NCBI GenBank assembly: GCA_032158295.1
Contig: CM063262.1
Coordinates: 7,039,394-7,103,393 of the forward strand
Length of the DNA stretch: 64,000 nucleotides
Source: Pycnopodia helianthoides
Taxonomy: Eukaryota; Echinodermata; Asteroidea; Forcipulatida; Asteriidae
Reading direction: 5' to 3'
Position numbers and translations under genes: made by a program. Shown piece after piece: positions 1 to 10,587 of this stretch. Each line of letters opens with the position of its first letter. The first letter of the stretch is position 1. A model generated the notes under the pieces. That model saw only the letters and a list, made by a program, of their open reading frames with translations. It was not told where the DNA came from and searched no databases.

Positions 1-707
1 TGGAGGAACAAGCCACTTCATGGCCGGTTCTTGAGATGTACTGAAGAGGTAGCGAGCCCTAAGTCATGGAATTGGTTAAAGAGCGGAGAACTAAAGAAGG
101 AAACCGAGGGTTTGATTACTGCGGCGCAAGACCAGTCACTAAGGACAAATGTTATGAAGGCAAGGATCGAGAAAGCAAACGTCTCTCCTATGTGCAGAAT
201 GTGTTACAAGGCAGAAGAGACTGTATTTCATAATATTGTCAGCGAATGTAGTATGATGGCCCAGACGGAGTACAAAGGAAGATCAGACTGATCATGTTAT
301 AGAACATAGGCGTCCGGATGTTGTAGTCTTAGATAAGACGACGAAGATGTGTCATCTCATTGACATAGCTGTGCCGGGTGATATCAGGGTAGCTTCGAAG
401 GAGACGGAAAAGATCCACAAGTACCAAGACCTGGCCAGGGAACTCCGTAAGATTTGGCAGGTGAAAGTGAAAGTAGTCCCTGTGGTTGTTGGAGCACTTG
501 GCACCATTCCCAAAGCACTGGGGAAACATCTAGATGAAATAGGGACAAACGTGAGGATAGATCTGTTACAGAAGGCGGCGCTTTTGGGAACAGCGAGGAT
601 CCTGAGAAAGACCCTTGAGATCTAAGGCTACGGGACGTAGCCTGACTCGAGGAGTAACCGGCACAAATGAAAATGAAATCTTTCTTTTGCATGCTGTGAT
701 AAGATGA

Positions 708-743
<36 letters not shown>

Positions 744-745
744 AA
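1..745 (+). mobile_element. 3' fragment of a non-LTR retrotransposon (LINE), internally deleted
   Basis: An open frame runs from base 1 and encodes W-R-N-K-P-L-H-G-R-F, then ELKKETEGLI, AAQDQSLRTN and a CRMC...H...C zinc-knuckle-like motif. A second segment (about 285-624, another frame) encodes DHVIEHRRPD, IDIAVPGD, VVGALG and LLGTARILRK. These are hallmark strings of the C-terminal tail found after the reverse transcriptase in several invertebrate LINEs. The two parts join abruptly near 280, where the usual linker is missing, so the element carries an internal deletion and a frame change. It ends in a TAA-rich simple repeat (about 706-755), a normal LINE tail. The 5' part lies outside the window. 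I cannot assign a clade. Confidence 0.8.
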
Positions 746-1887
746 TAAATAAATATATAAAAAGAAAATCGAAATGAAAGTTCAATTTTTTTTTCACATG
801 TACCTTTTTTAAGGTGAGGATCCTCCTTGATTCAAGCTGGCGGCCCAATTTGCCTTCTTAAACTTCCTTGTTTTGCTTAGTTAGACCTTCTTTTTAACTT
901 TTACGTACGATTGTTTGCTTGCTCGTTCCTTATATAAAGAATATGTTCCCTTTTCACACTTGTTTTCCCCACAAGTTTGACAGGATTGCTTTGGTTATGT
1001 AATAATCGTAATAATTTTAAGTTTCTAACTTTGCTTCGGGGGAAAAAATTGTTTTGTGCTTTTGCCCATACACCGTTGTGTTATGCGCACTGTACACTCA
1101 TTCCATACCAAGTCTAATGCCCAAAATCATAGTACAAAGACAAAACACTCGAATGTTAGTCATAACAAAAAGATTAAGAACAGAAACGGATAATGCACTC
1201 ATTATAAAACTACTTACGTTTGGTTGGCAGGGACTGCCGAATAACCTGAAATAAAACAGAGACGTTTAACTAAAATTGATTTTAATGTTGAAATTATTAT
1301 ACCATGTTTCATAACAATGTTGATAAAATTTCAAATCGAGACTCCTCTTAAAATGACAATTTCAAAAACTTGCCCATTACACATTCTCACAAAAGCTTCT
1401 TATGAAATAATTTGTATTGGTAAATGCAGTGCTTGGAGCTGTCACCACGGTTAATGAAATTCCAGAAAAGTATTATTTTGTGATGACTTCATTTACTTGA
1501 AAGGAAAACAGCGGTTGTTGAATTATCAAACGCTACTTTTAAATATATTTTGTAATATCTTTTGGTAAGCCTATAGTAAAACCCAATGTAACAGTTTCCT
1601 GCCGGTGGGGCCGATGTACACTGCATTTTTGTGACTTTTATGATCACTATAATAAACGGGAAATGTACTGTTGCCATGGAAGCCAAATGTTTATTTTTGG
1701 CCTCGATAACAATGGTTTTTATATAAGTCCAACATAGTCTGATATAGTTAAATATGACGACCACGTTTGATAGCGACAAGAAAGTAACTTATATCAGGGA
1801 ATTGTCATCCATCTTTGAGATTACCAATTACACGATTATTATAAATCCTTTTTGAACGATATATATGCTAGTGTTGACGTTTTTTTG
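746..1887. other. 3' flank and probable 3' UTR of the Ig-receptor gene
   Basis: No coding segment is convincing here. On the minus strand an AATAAA (plus-strand TTTATT at 1690-1695) lies about 195 bp downstream of the receptor stop codon and is a plausible polyadenylation signal. The remainder is AT-rich sequence with no structure I can name. Confidence 0.45.
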
Positions 1888-4800
1888 TTAGATCCCCAAA
1901 AATCTCAAAATGTGACGTCCAGCCTTACGTTCTTTACGTAGCCTCAATGCGACAATCAGCAGGCTTATTGTAGTCAGGAATAGTCCGGATGATAACAAAG
2001 TTGTAATCAAAATCAGGTCTGGGAAACATAAGAAGTAAAAAAACAGTTTTATCAAGATAAAAACATGATTGAAAAAAAATCATTAACTTTTATTGATTTC
2101 ACTGCTGTTTAATTCAATCGTAGTGTTGTCAATACACTATTCCCGCTGTTATCGACCTGTGCCTATGTCTTTGAGATGAACTTATCGGTTTTTGATTTGT
2201 TTTTCTTTCTTTTGGGTTCAAGACACTTGAACTGAGCAGAGCCTCATCACATTCAGAAATACCTCGGAGAATTTGTGCACTCTGATTGGTCGAAGACTGT
2301 TCACGTAGGGGTGTATGTTTTAACAAAAGATTTAATTACAAAGACCGGCTATGTGAACTAGCAAATAAATGAACAGCATAGAGCATTGGCCCTTGAACTT
2401 GAACAGAACAACCTTTTAAAATTATTAGGGAAACAACAAATACAAATTATGGTCGTTTAATGTATTTATTAATAGCATTAACAGTGTCCGGAGCCGGACT
2501 TCACTACGTGGTAATGGCATTGGTTGGTGGCTGGTCGCTGTTGTAAATCGTCTTCGGCTCATTCCATTAACAGCGGCCAACCCCTATTATTACCATGCAG
2601 TGAAGACTATCTCCTCACATCACCAGCCCCATACATTCTCCGTACGATTCCGTTGAACAAATAAATTCGCTTTTCTAAATGCTGGTTCAAATTAAAGTCG
2701 AATACGCGATGTGCTACAGATAGATGTGTTATGAAATTTGATCTTGGTCAGAGATTATTGCTAATAAAGAGATTGACAAAGCTTGTTAATTGATCTTCTT
2801 GAACAATCTAAATCAAAGAGATTCAAAGATTTAGATAAAGATCATTGTTAATTTGACTCACCTTGTGATGCTTTCAAAGTCAAGCTTTTCGTGGCCGTTG
2901 ACTCCACACCTCCAGCAGAGTTCGTTGTTGCTTGCATTGTTGTCATCGATGATGGTTTAGCTTTTAATGCCAAAAGAAAATACAATTTTCCAAATTAATA
3001 TAAACAAATACTTTGTGAAAACAACAACTTAGAAAATTAGACTAATAATGTCTTTATTATAAGAAAATCTATCGACCTGGTATCCAACCTTGAAATTTGC
3101 ATTAAAATGAAACAGATATCGTGCAAACTTTTCGTACGCCTATGACTATTTCCATTGAAATTTTTTTCAGCCAAGAAATATGTCTAGTTCTATTTTGTGC
3201 CGTATATTTTTTTTCTTTTTCTTTTTTGTAATGACCTGTTTTTTGAGATGAACGTTTGTTCATGATAAGTTTGGTTGTTCGTTAAGCAGACTGAGTCACG
3301 TGAGCTTTCTTCATACACTCTCCTAACTACTGGGTGGATCCAGTATATTTAATCAGTGTTTATAAGAAGGCGGTGGTTGCACAAACCAAGGCCTAGCATG
3401 CGACGTATACTGTCCTTTATTTAGGCACTGTGATCGTTAACAGAGACTTAAAGGCAGTGGACACTATTGGTAATTACTCAAAATAATTATTAGCATAAAA
3501 CCTTACTTGGTAACGAGTAATGGGGAAAGGTTGACAGTATAAAACATTGTGAGAAACGGCTCCCTCTGAAGTGACATAGTTTTCGAGAAAGAAGTAATTT
3601 TCCACGAATTTGATTTCGAGACCTCAGAATTAGATTTTGAGGTCTCGAAATCAACCATCTGAAAGCACACAACTTCGTGTGACAAGGGTGTTTTTTTCTT
3701 TCATAGTTATCTCGCAACTTCGACGACCAATTGAGCTCAAGTTTTTACAGGTTTGTTATTTTATCCATATGTTGAAATACACCAAGTGAGAAGACTGGTC
3801 TTTGACAATTACCAATAGTGTCCAGTGTCTTTAAATGAATCACAACCATTATAAACAAACATCTCTTTAAATTAGACACCACGAAGAAGAAGCAAAAATA
3901 GTTCTGCACTTTGCAAAATAATATTCACGAACAAACTTTTTCTCCGATACATCAACTTAGACTTTGGATGAAGCAAAATACTTGAAAGTTGTATTTAAAA
4001 GCAAGGACAATTTATGTTGCTGCGGTTGCTGCTGGTTCAGTTTAAATTGATAATGTAAATATAGTTTAAATGAATCACAATCAAAACCAATGACATTTGT
4101 ATATACACAGCGTAGGGAGTCCTGATCAAGGTTTGTGTTATGACTCATACAAGCCGAACAGAGGAACCCTGGCCATTCAACTTCTCCAGTATGTTTTTCG
4201 GTGGTACAATTGAGTATATCATAAAGATTGCTGACTTGTTATTACTTGCATGAGCGGATCGAGCACTTTTAGGGAGATGCCAAAAAAACACTTTTCTTTG
4301 TATAAGTACAATCACGTACACACTATCGATTCGATTTCCCAACTTAAATTTTGGACGAAGCAAGATAAAATTTGTATCTACAACCAAGGACATTTTCTGT
4401 TGTGTTACTGCTGTTTTATTTTGGATTGCACGTTACTGCTGGTTTATTTTGAATTGGGAAAAAAGAAAACTTAAAAGAATGGTGATTAACAAAAGCAACT
4501 TTCTCTTCAATACAAGCTATAATTATTTGTTTTCAGATGCAGTTTCGTTTTATTCTTGCAACTTGTTTACTTATTTTCAAAGCTGGTTTTAGATGCAATA
4601 AATAGTTACTTTGCAAACTTACATGCAGGGACAATTGCCGTATAATTGTAGTTCGATTGGTTGTAAAAGGAGTCATGAACATCACATTGGTATCTTCCTT
4701 CGTCGTATAAGCTCACGTTTAGAATTGTAAGATTACAGCTTGTCTTGCCATGATGAAGCACGTACTTTCCCGTCTGGTCTACCTCGCCAATTGTAATGCA

Positions 4801-6369
4801 CGACTGCAGCATGGTGTTGTTAAGTGACCACTTATAGGTGAAATTTCTCTTATCAGTTGTGCCGCTGTCGATAACAGAGCACGGTAAGGTAACATTGTCC
4901 CCTTCTCCTGGAGTAAGATTTCTTTCAGTCTGAACACCAAAATTGGCTTTGATAAATAAATATATATATGCAATGAATAATGACAGTTTCATTTACAGAC
5001 CAAACTAATTTTCAATTCAAACATTTTTGTAATTTAATAATACCATGAAAGGTGGTTGAACATGTGCCACAATGTTTCAAGGTACGGTAATTTTGCAGTG
5101 TCAGCATTAAAGTATTTTATCGGAAACAACGGATTTTTTAATATTTAAAAAAAAATGTCGTTTGAAGTACTGCTAAAGCGTCACATATCATGTGGCGTGT
5201 TAGTAGTTTTAAGAATTCACTAATGACAGCGCAAGCTTACACAAATTGAGTTTTTCAAAACTGGATTATTATGAAAGCCTTTGAGCAAAACTTTGGCCTT
5301 CAATGTAGTGGCAGGGCCTAACAAAATGTGAATAACGCTTATTATTTTGAAAGTGTAAATAAAGAACAAATAGGCCTAATAGTTTTTAAATAGTAACAAT
5401 TCTACCAAAATTACAAAAGGAGTTAATTTATCAGTTGATTGTTTCATTATTGAACAAATAAATGTAGGTAAACTTGGGCCTATTTAAAGACAAGCATAAA
5501 TATCATTGGTTTGCCGCCATTCGAAAAGGTAAATATGATAAGTTATTGTTTTAGCATAAGTGACGGTTCCATTATCGTGAATTGCAATCCTTTTGATGTA
5601 ACACTTACCCTTTTTCACTCTGACTTCTGTTTTATTTGCATGCCCTTTGGAGTTTGGTCCAAACACCACACATTGAACGACGGCTTCATCTGCAAGACCT
5701 ATATTTAATATTGTTAGACTTCCATTGTCTTCATTGAATTTCACAGTCTTGTTTTTGAATGTCGCCAATTTACCACACCGTGCAATTTCATCATCAGCTT
5801 CATTTTCCAGATTATTGACCAATGTCCATGTCAGTATAAAGCCATTTGGTTCACCACAGGGTGATATCAATGTACCGTTTGCATACCGAGCCTTGCACTC
5901 TAAATCTACGTCTTCACCTTCACAAACTGTGACAACTGGGGGCATGTCAATTCTGATGTTCCCAGAAGAGATCACATCTATTCAAAATACAAAGACATAC
6001 AATTAAACTCATTAATTGAACAACACTGCAAAGACAATTCATACCAGGTGAACATTATTTAATTAGAACAAAATTGTTTGACAATGTTTTTGTCTTCGGC
6101 ATTACATCCAAATAAAGTTCTTTTCAAGAAATACTTATATTATTATTATTATTATTATTATGCACACAAAATTGTGTGTAAGCCTGAAATGATAAATCTA
6201 ACGCACGGACTTACTTCGATTCATACACGTGCGACATTTTAATGCGCGGTAGGCTCCCCTCTTAATATTGGCACTATGTGGTGCCGAGTTCTTCTTTCTT
6301 TGACTCACCTTGAAACATGTATCCAATAATTACCAAGATTGTGAACTTCTGGGTCAATCCTCGGTCCAT
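1888..6369 (-). CDS. Type I membrane receptor with two Ig domains (5 exons, 327 aa)
   Basis: Exons in transcript order: 6369-6309, 5977-5609, 4946-4623, 2960-2862, 2018-1888. All borders are GT-AG and all introns are phase 1, summing to 984 nt with stop. Exon 1 encodes a signal peptide (MDRGLTQKFTILVIIGYMFQ). Exon 2 is an Ig domain (residues about 21-143: DLECKARY, LTWTLVNN, LADEAVVQC). Exon 3 is a V-like Ig domain (about 144-251: VTLPCSV, YKWSLNN, YDEGRYQC) rich in N-glycosylation sequons (NVT, NFT, NLT, NVS, NQS, NYT). Exon 4 is a Ser/Thr-rich stalk. Exon 5 has a 24-residue transmembrane helix (286-309), a basic stop-transfer RLRKERK and an 18-residue tail without ITIM, ITAM or other signalling motif. 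It is probably a cell-surface recognition or adhesion protein; the ligand is unknown. Intron 4 (2019-2861) has no other recognised content. The structure is well supported, the function is not. Confidence 0.8.
3449..3834. mobile_element. MITE with about 27-bp terminal inverted repeats
   Basis: The left end (ggcagtggacactattggta from 3453) is matched in reverse complement by the right end (taccaatagtgtccagtg), giving terminal inverted repeats of about 27 bp in a 386-bp noncoding element. An internal inverted pair around 3610-3655 (GAGACCTCA/TGAGGTCTC) could form a hairpin. It lies in intron 3 of the Ig receptor. I recall this repeat as abundant in sea star genomes; that is memory, not a search. 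Confidence 0.75.
3835..4622. other. Intron 3 sequence of the Ig receptor, part of a local duplication
   Basis: From about 4010 onwards this intron matches 7285-7886 (shared: CACAGCGTAGGGAGTCCT, ACTCATACAAGCC, GCATGAGCGGATC). It belongs to the tandem duplication that copied both Ig exons. No gene is seen in it. Confidence 0.6.
6141..6163. repeat. (ATT)n microsatellite
   Basis: About seven ATT units in intron 1 of the Ig receptor. Confidence 0.85.
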
Positions 6370-7886
6370 TGTTGGAATACTTATAGTCAATGTGAAGAGG
6401 TTGGTGAATAGCAGCTACACTATGGTAGTGTTGTTCTAAAGACACGGCATCACTCCACTCTAAATCACGCACACTTGGATCATTATAACTAACGCCGTTC
6501 GAATGATTGTCAGAAATTTGAATCAAATAGTAATTTATGTTTTAGTTTGCATAAAAAAATGGCCCACTTTTGGATTGCCCTTTACAAATAGTGCTTTGCA
6601 AAGGGAATATAACCAGTAGCAATGTAACTTTCTTGTGCAGCATTTTCCTCTTTCCAATCGGCCAAGTGATGAAGCTTTTGCCCCTTGCAAACATGCGCAC
6701 TCGTTATTTTGTGGGCCTAAGTACACGACTGTCGATCTTCTTCCGTGAGTATTGTTTCCACTGTACTTTTGTTTTCTACTAAAAGAACAAATCGGATACA
6801 TTTTTTTCTCAGGCCCAAGGGCAAGAAAAGACTTTTGCTTCTCGCTCATATGTTAAACACGGGAGACAGGAAAGAAGCTTCACACAGTCAATATAAATAA
6901 AAGCAAAAGTAAATCAAAGTGTAATAATCTATAAACTTTTGATATCCGGTATTGCAGAAGATCCTTGAAACGGCAAGGGAGAGACGATTGATTTTGTTTC
7001 AATGTTCATATATCTTTTTTTAAACACCTGTTGTACTTGTACAATGTCGAAGTGATATACGCGTGGCTATCGCTTGTCAATCTATCTACAACTGTGATGT
7101 GGGTTCTATCTTTACAATATTTCAGTTTATCATCAATAAATGATAAAATATCTTATACTCAGTGAGCGTATAAATGTGTATTACCGTCCGATGTATTGCT
7201 TTCCGGTTTACATGTATTTTTTACATTGACAGTGCGCACGCGCACTTTATAACTAATTTACTGGGGACTTCGGACAATTTCTGTTGACTCAGTTGCTGCT
7301 GGTTCAGTTTGAACTGCGAATAGAAAATAAATTAAAATAACGATATGTAAACATAGCTTTAAATGAATCACAATCAAAACCAAGGACATGTCTGTTTTCA
7401 CAGCGTAGGGAGTCCTAGCCAAGGCTTGTGTTGCGACTCATACAAGCCTAGTATGTTTCTTGGTGCTACAATTCAAAATGTCATAAATGTTGTTTACTTG
7501 TTTTCACTTGCATGAGCGGATCAAACACTTTTAAGAAGATGCGAAAAAATGCCTTTTACTTTGTATAGTACCATCACGAACACCCTATCGATCCGATATC
7601 CCAACTTAAAATTTGGACGAAGCAGGATAAATTAAAGTTGTATTTACGAGCAAGGACAATTTCCGTTGTAATGATTACTGCTGGTTTATTTTGAAATGAG
7701 AAAAAGACAATTCAAAAGAATGATGATTTACATAAACAAGTGTTTCTTCAATACAAGCAAGTTTTATTTGTTTTAGGATGCAGAGTGTTTTATTCTTGCA
7801 ACTTGTTTACCTGTTATCATGAGACAAGCGGCAGATCCGATACAGCTTGTTTTGGATGACATTAAATAGTTACTTTGCAAACTTAC
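6370..7886. other. Upstream region of the Ig receptor and flank of its duplicate
   Basis: This contains the 5' flank of the intact receptor (6370 to about 7260) and, from about 7285, sequence duplicated from receptor intron 3. No TATA box or coding exon is convincing. Confidence 0.4.
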
Positions 7887-9089
7887 ATGCAGGGACAATT
7901 GCCGTATATATAATTATAATTCGACTGGTTGTAGAAGGAGTCATGAACATCACATTGCCATCTTCCTTCGTCGTTTAAGTTTACGTTTAGAATTGTAAGA
8001 TTACAGCTTGTCTTGCCATGATGAAGCACGTACTTTCCCGTCTGGTCCACCTCGAAACTGTAATGCACGACTGCAGCATGGTGATGTTAAGTGATCACTT
8101 ATAGGTGAAATTTCTCTTATCAGTTGTGCCACTGTCGATCACAGAGTACGGTAAGGTAACATTCTCCCCTTCTCCTGGAGTAGGGTTTCTTTCAGTCTGA
8201 ACACCAAAATTAGCTTTAATAAACAAATATATATATATACAATGAATAATGACTGTTTCATTTACAGACCAAACTAGTTGGCAAGTTCATTTGTTCATTA
8301 CATAAAATATCATGAAATGTGGTTGGCAATGTGACACAATGTTTCAAGGTGCGGTATCGATGTGGTAAGCATGCGTTGTCAAGATAACAGTATTTTATTG
8401 GAAAAAAAATAGTAATTAAGAAAAGTTTCGTTTGATATACTATTAAAACGCTGCATACATTCAATAAAGGGTCTTATATAGCGTCGTAGTAGTTTTTAGA
8501 AAACACTAATGATAGAGAAGGCTTGCACCAATTGAGTATTTTAAAACTGAACAGGTATGAAAACACTGAAGCAACATTCAAACATTCATTGTGATGACAT
8601 TGTTTTAAAAAATGTGTATAACTTACCCCCCCCCCCCACAAAAAAATAAAATAACATAAAATAAATAAATAAATAAAAATTGTATGATTGCATCATTATT
8701 TAACAATATATCTGTTGGTAACACTTACCCCTTCTCACTCTAACTTCTATTTCATTTGATTGTCTGCCGATATGCCTATACACATCGCATGTAACCACAG
8801 CATCATCTAAAAAGCCTATATTAAAAAATGTTAGATTGCCATTGTCTTCATTAAGTTCTACATTCTTCTTATTAAACGTCCCAAGGTTATTACACATCGA
8901 AATTGTTTTTTTCTTTTTCGAATTAAATTTCAATATCCATTAATTTCATTGTAACGTAATTTTGCTGGCATGAAAATATCGATGTACAAGTTGCATACCG
9001 AGGCTTGCACTCCAAATCTACGTCTTCACCTTCAAATACTGTGACGACTGGGGGCATGTCTATCTTGAGGTTCCCAAAAGAGATGACAT
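7887..9089 (-). pseudogene. Decayed tandem copy of the Ig-receptor exons
   Basis: Two exon relics match exons 2 and 3 of the intact receptor. The first-domain relic is 9089-8729 (MPPVVTVFEGEDVDLECKPR, later NEDNGNLTFFNIGF); the second-domain relic is 8213-7887, with splice sites still recognisable. In the second domain the core Trp codon TGG has become a TGA stop (8095-8097), the first core Cys is replaced by Tyr, and a one-base deletion follows near 8057. The first domain is frameshifted between its two core cysteines and has lost the WTLVNN segment. No signal-peptide, stalk or transmembrane exon is found with this copy. Intron sequence is duplicated too, so this was a genomic duplication (4010-6290 to 7285-9370), not a retrocopy. 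Confidence 0.85.
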
Positions 9090-9379
9090 CTATTAAAAAT
9101 ACAAAGACATACAACGTCACAATAATTGAACAACACTGCAAAGTCCTTTCATACCAGGTGAATTTGATTAGAATATTTGGGTATTTTTAATGTAAATTGT
9201 GTCTTTGTCACGACATCAAAATTCATTATTTTCTGGTAGCTATTCTTATACACACACAAAAAATACCGAGTAAGCCTGAAATGATAAAACTAACGCATGG
9301 ACTTACTTCGATTCATACACGCATGCTATTTCTAGGCGCAATGGCTCTCTGAATGTTGACAATGTTGCGCTACGAGCAA

Positions 9380-9745
9380 GTTTGTGCAACCACTAAAATC
9401 TGGTTTAAACGCAATACGTGCAATGGTCGCATGCACTGGCGTAAAATTGACACGTGAGATGTCTATATAGCGGAGTGGGTATGTCAGTGCTACGGTTAAG
9501 AAAGGAGAGCTTGGCAGCAAACTTCATTTCTACTGACGGGATCGGGTTCTTCTTCAGGCGGAAACAAGCATCTGTGTCAAGGATACTTTGAACTTTGTTA
9601 TCATAAGCGGCACGATCCATTACAACTTCGGCATTACCCTTGTCAGCCTTTAGTATTTGTATAAAGGGATCCCTGTGAAGGTTATCAATAGCCTGCAATT
9701 CTTCTATTGTGAGATGAGATTTAGAGTTCTGTGTAGGTTTAGAGT
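9380..9745 (-). mobile_element. Penelope-like element fragment, N-terminal RT region
   Basis: The minus strand encodes AIDNLHRDPFIQILKADKGN, then EVVMDRAAYDNKVQSIL. This matches the I-LKADKG-N-VVM-x-Y-KV pattern at the start of Penelope-like reverse transcriptases. It is a short relic that breaks after about 100 codons. It interrupts the far end of the Ig-receptor duplication and lies head-on against a plus-strand PLE 3' end. Confidence 0.7.
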
Positions 9746-9774
9746 TTTAAGGAGGTTTGGTGTTTTTCAAGCTC

Positions 9775-10380
9775 AAACTATAAAGCTCCTGGGAGACCTT
9801 GGTATATACACGTCGCATCAGGGAAGCTATTGAAATACACAGGCACAATACAGTGCATCAATATATCGGCTGCAGCATTTGGCAAACAATCCTACCACCC
9901 TACTCTACTGATATTTGAAAGTTTACTGACACGATCGCATACACAGGGCACTCACACACAATGGGCAACCCACACATGCACCCTTACATTATGGGAGTAA
10001 CGGTGTACTTCCATTGTTGTTCTATTATTCCATATTCTAAAGAAATCCTCTGTCGTGCACCACTGCAACAAAGAAAACCTTTCGGGGTAACATTGTTCTA
10101 TTGTGTATTAAGTACCCGGTAAGTTTGCGTTTGTAAGAGCAACAACGCTGTGCTCTCCCACCGCATGCAGTTCTCCTTTCAGGAGAACCAATCAGAGCAG
10201 TGACCGACCCTACACTCAAATCTCTGAACTCTTATAGACCAACATGTCTCACACGTTTTAGTCTCCTGACGATGACTAGAGCAAGTCGAAACGTCGAGAC
10301 CTAATACGAACTCACTCTGCGGCAGTGAAGTCGAGAAGTCCCCTCGATCCACTCAGCAAAAGTCCCAGTCTATTTTCTAC
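9775..10380 (+). mobile_element. Penelope-like element 3' end with ribozyme-bearing terminal region
   Basis: At 9785-9870 the plus strand encodes SWETLVYTRRIREAIEIHRH. The string TRRIREAIEI is typical of the C-terminus of PLE GIY-YIG endonucleases. The following about 500 bp is noncoding and contains the hammerhead-like motif at 10261-10300, as expected for a PLE pseudo-LTR. The catalytic GIY-YIG part is absent. Confidence 0.65.
10261..10300 (+). ncRNA. Hammerhead-ribozyme-like motif of a Penelope-like element
   Basis: Stem I is GTCTC (10261-10265) paired with GAGAC (10296-10300). The core CTGACGA is at 10266-10272. Stem II is GACT (10274-10277) and AGTC (10284-10287) with loop AGAGCA. The core GAAA is at 10288-10291, followed by CGTC, which would place cleavage after C10295 with a minimal stem III. 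One unpaired T (10273) precedes stem II. This fits the minimal type I hammerheads described for PLE terminal repeats. Activity is not shown. Confidence 0.65.
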
Positions 10381-10390
10381 CTTTCGCCCA

Positions 10391-10587
10391 GGGCCAAATT
10401 TCATAGAGCTGCGTAAGCACTAATAATTAAATGCTAACCACTATACGATTCTGCCTACTTGAAAAGGGTTATTAGCAAAAACAACGTGTTGGGTGCACAG
10501 TTTGTGACTGGTTGCCTGTTCATTTGTGCTAAAAAGAATTATTTAAGCAACATCTTTTTGTTTAAGCAACTCTATGAAAATTGTCCC
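10391..10587. mobile_element. MITE with GGGCCAAATTTCATAGAG-type inverted ends
   Basis: The left end GGGCCAAATTTCATAGAGCT is mirrored by the right end, whose reverse complement begins GGGACAATTTTCATAGAG. The element is about 197 bp and noncoding. It is related in its ends to the 280-bp element in intron 3 of the protease genes. Confidence 0.7.

Noticed and set aside
384..848. 154-codon minus-strand frame with Ile/Phe/Leu-rich centre
   Set aside because: It runs antisense to the LINE fragment and its hydrophobic run is the translated TAA/ATTT simple repeat.
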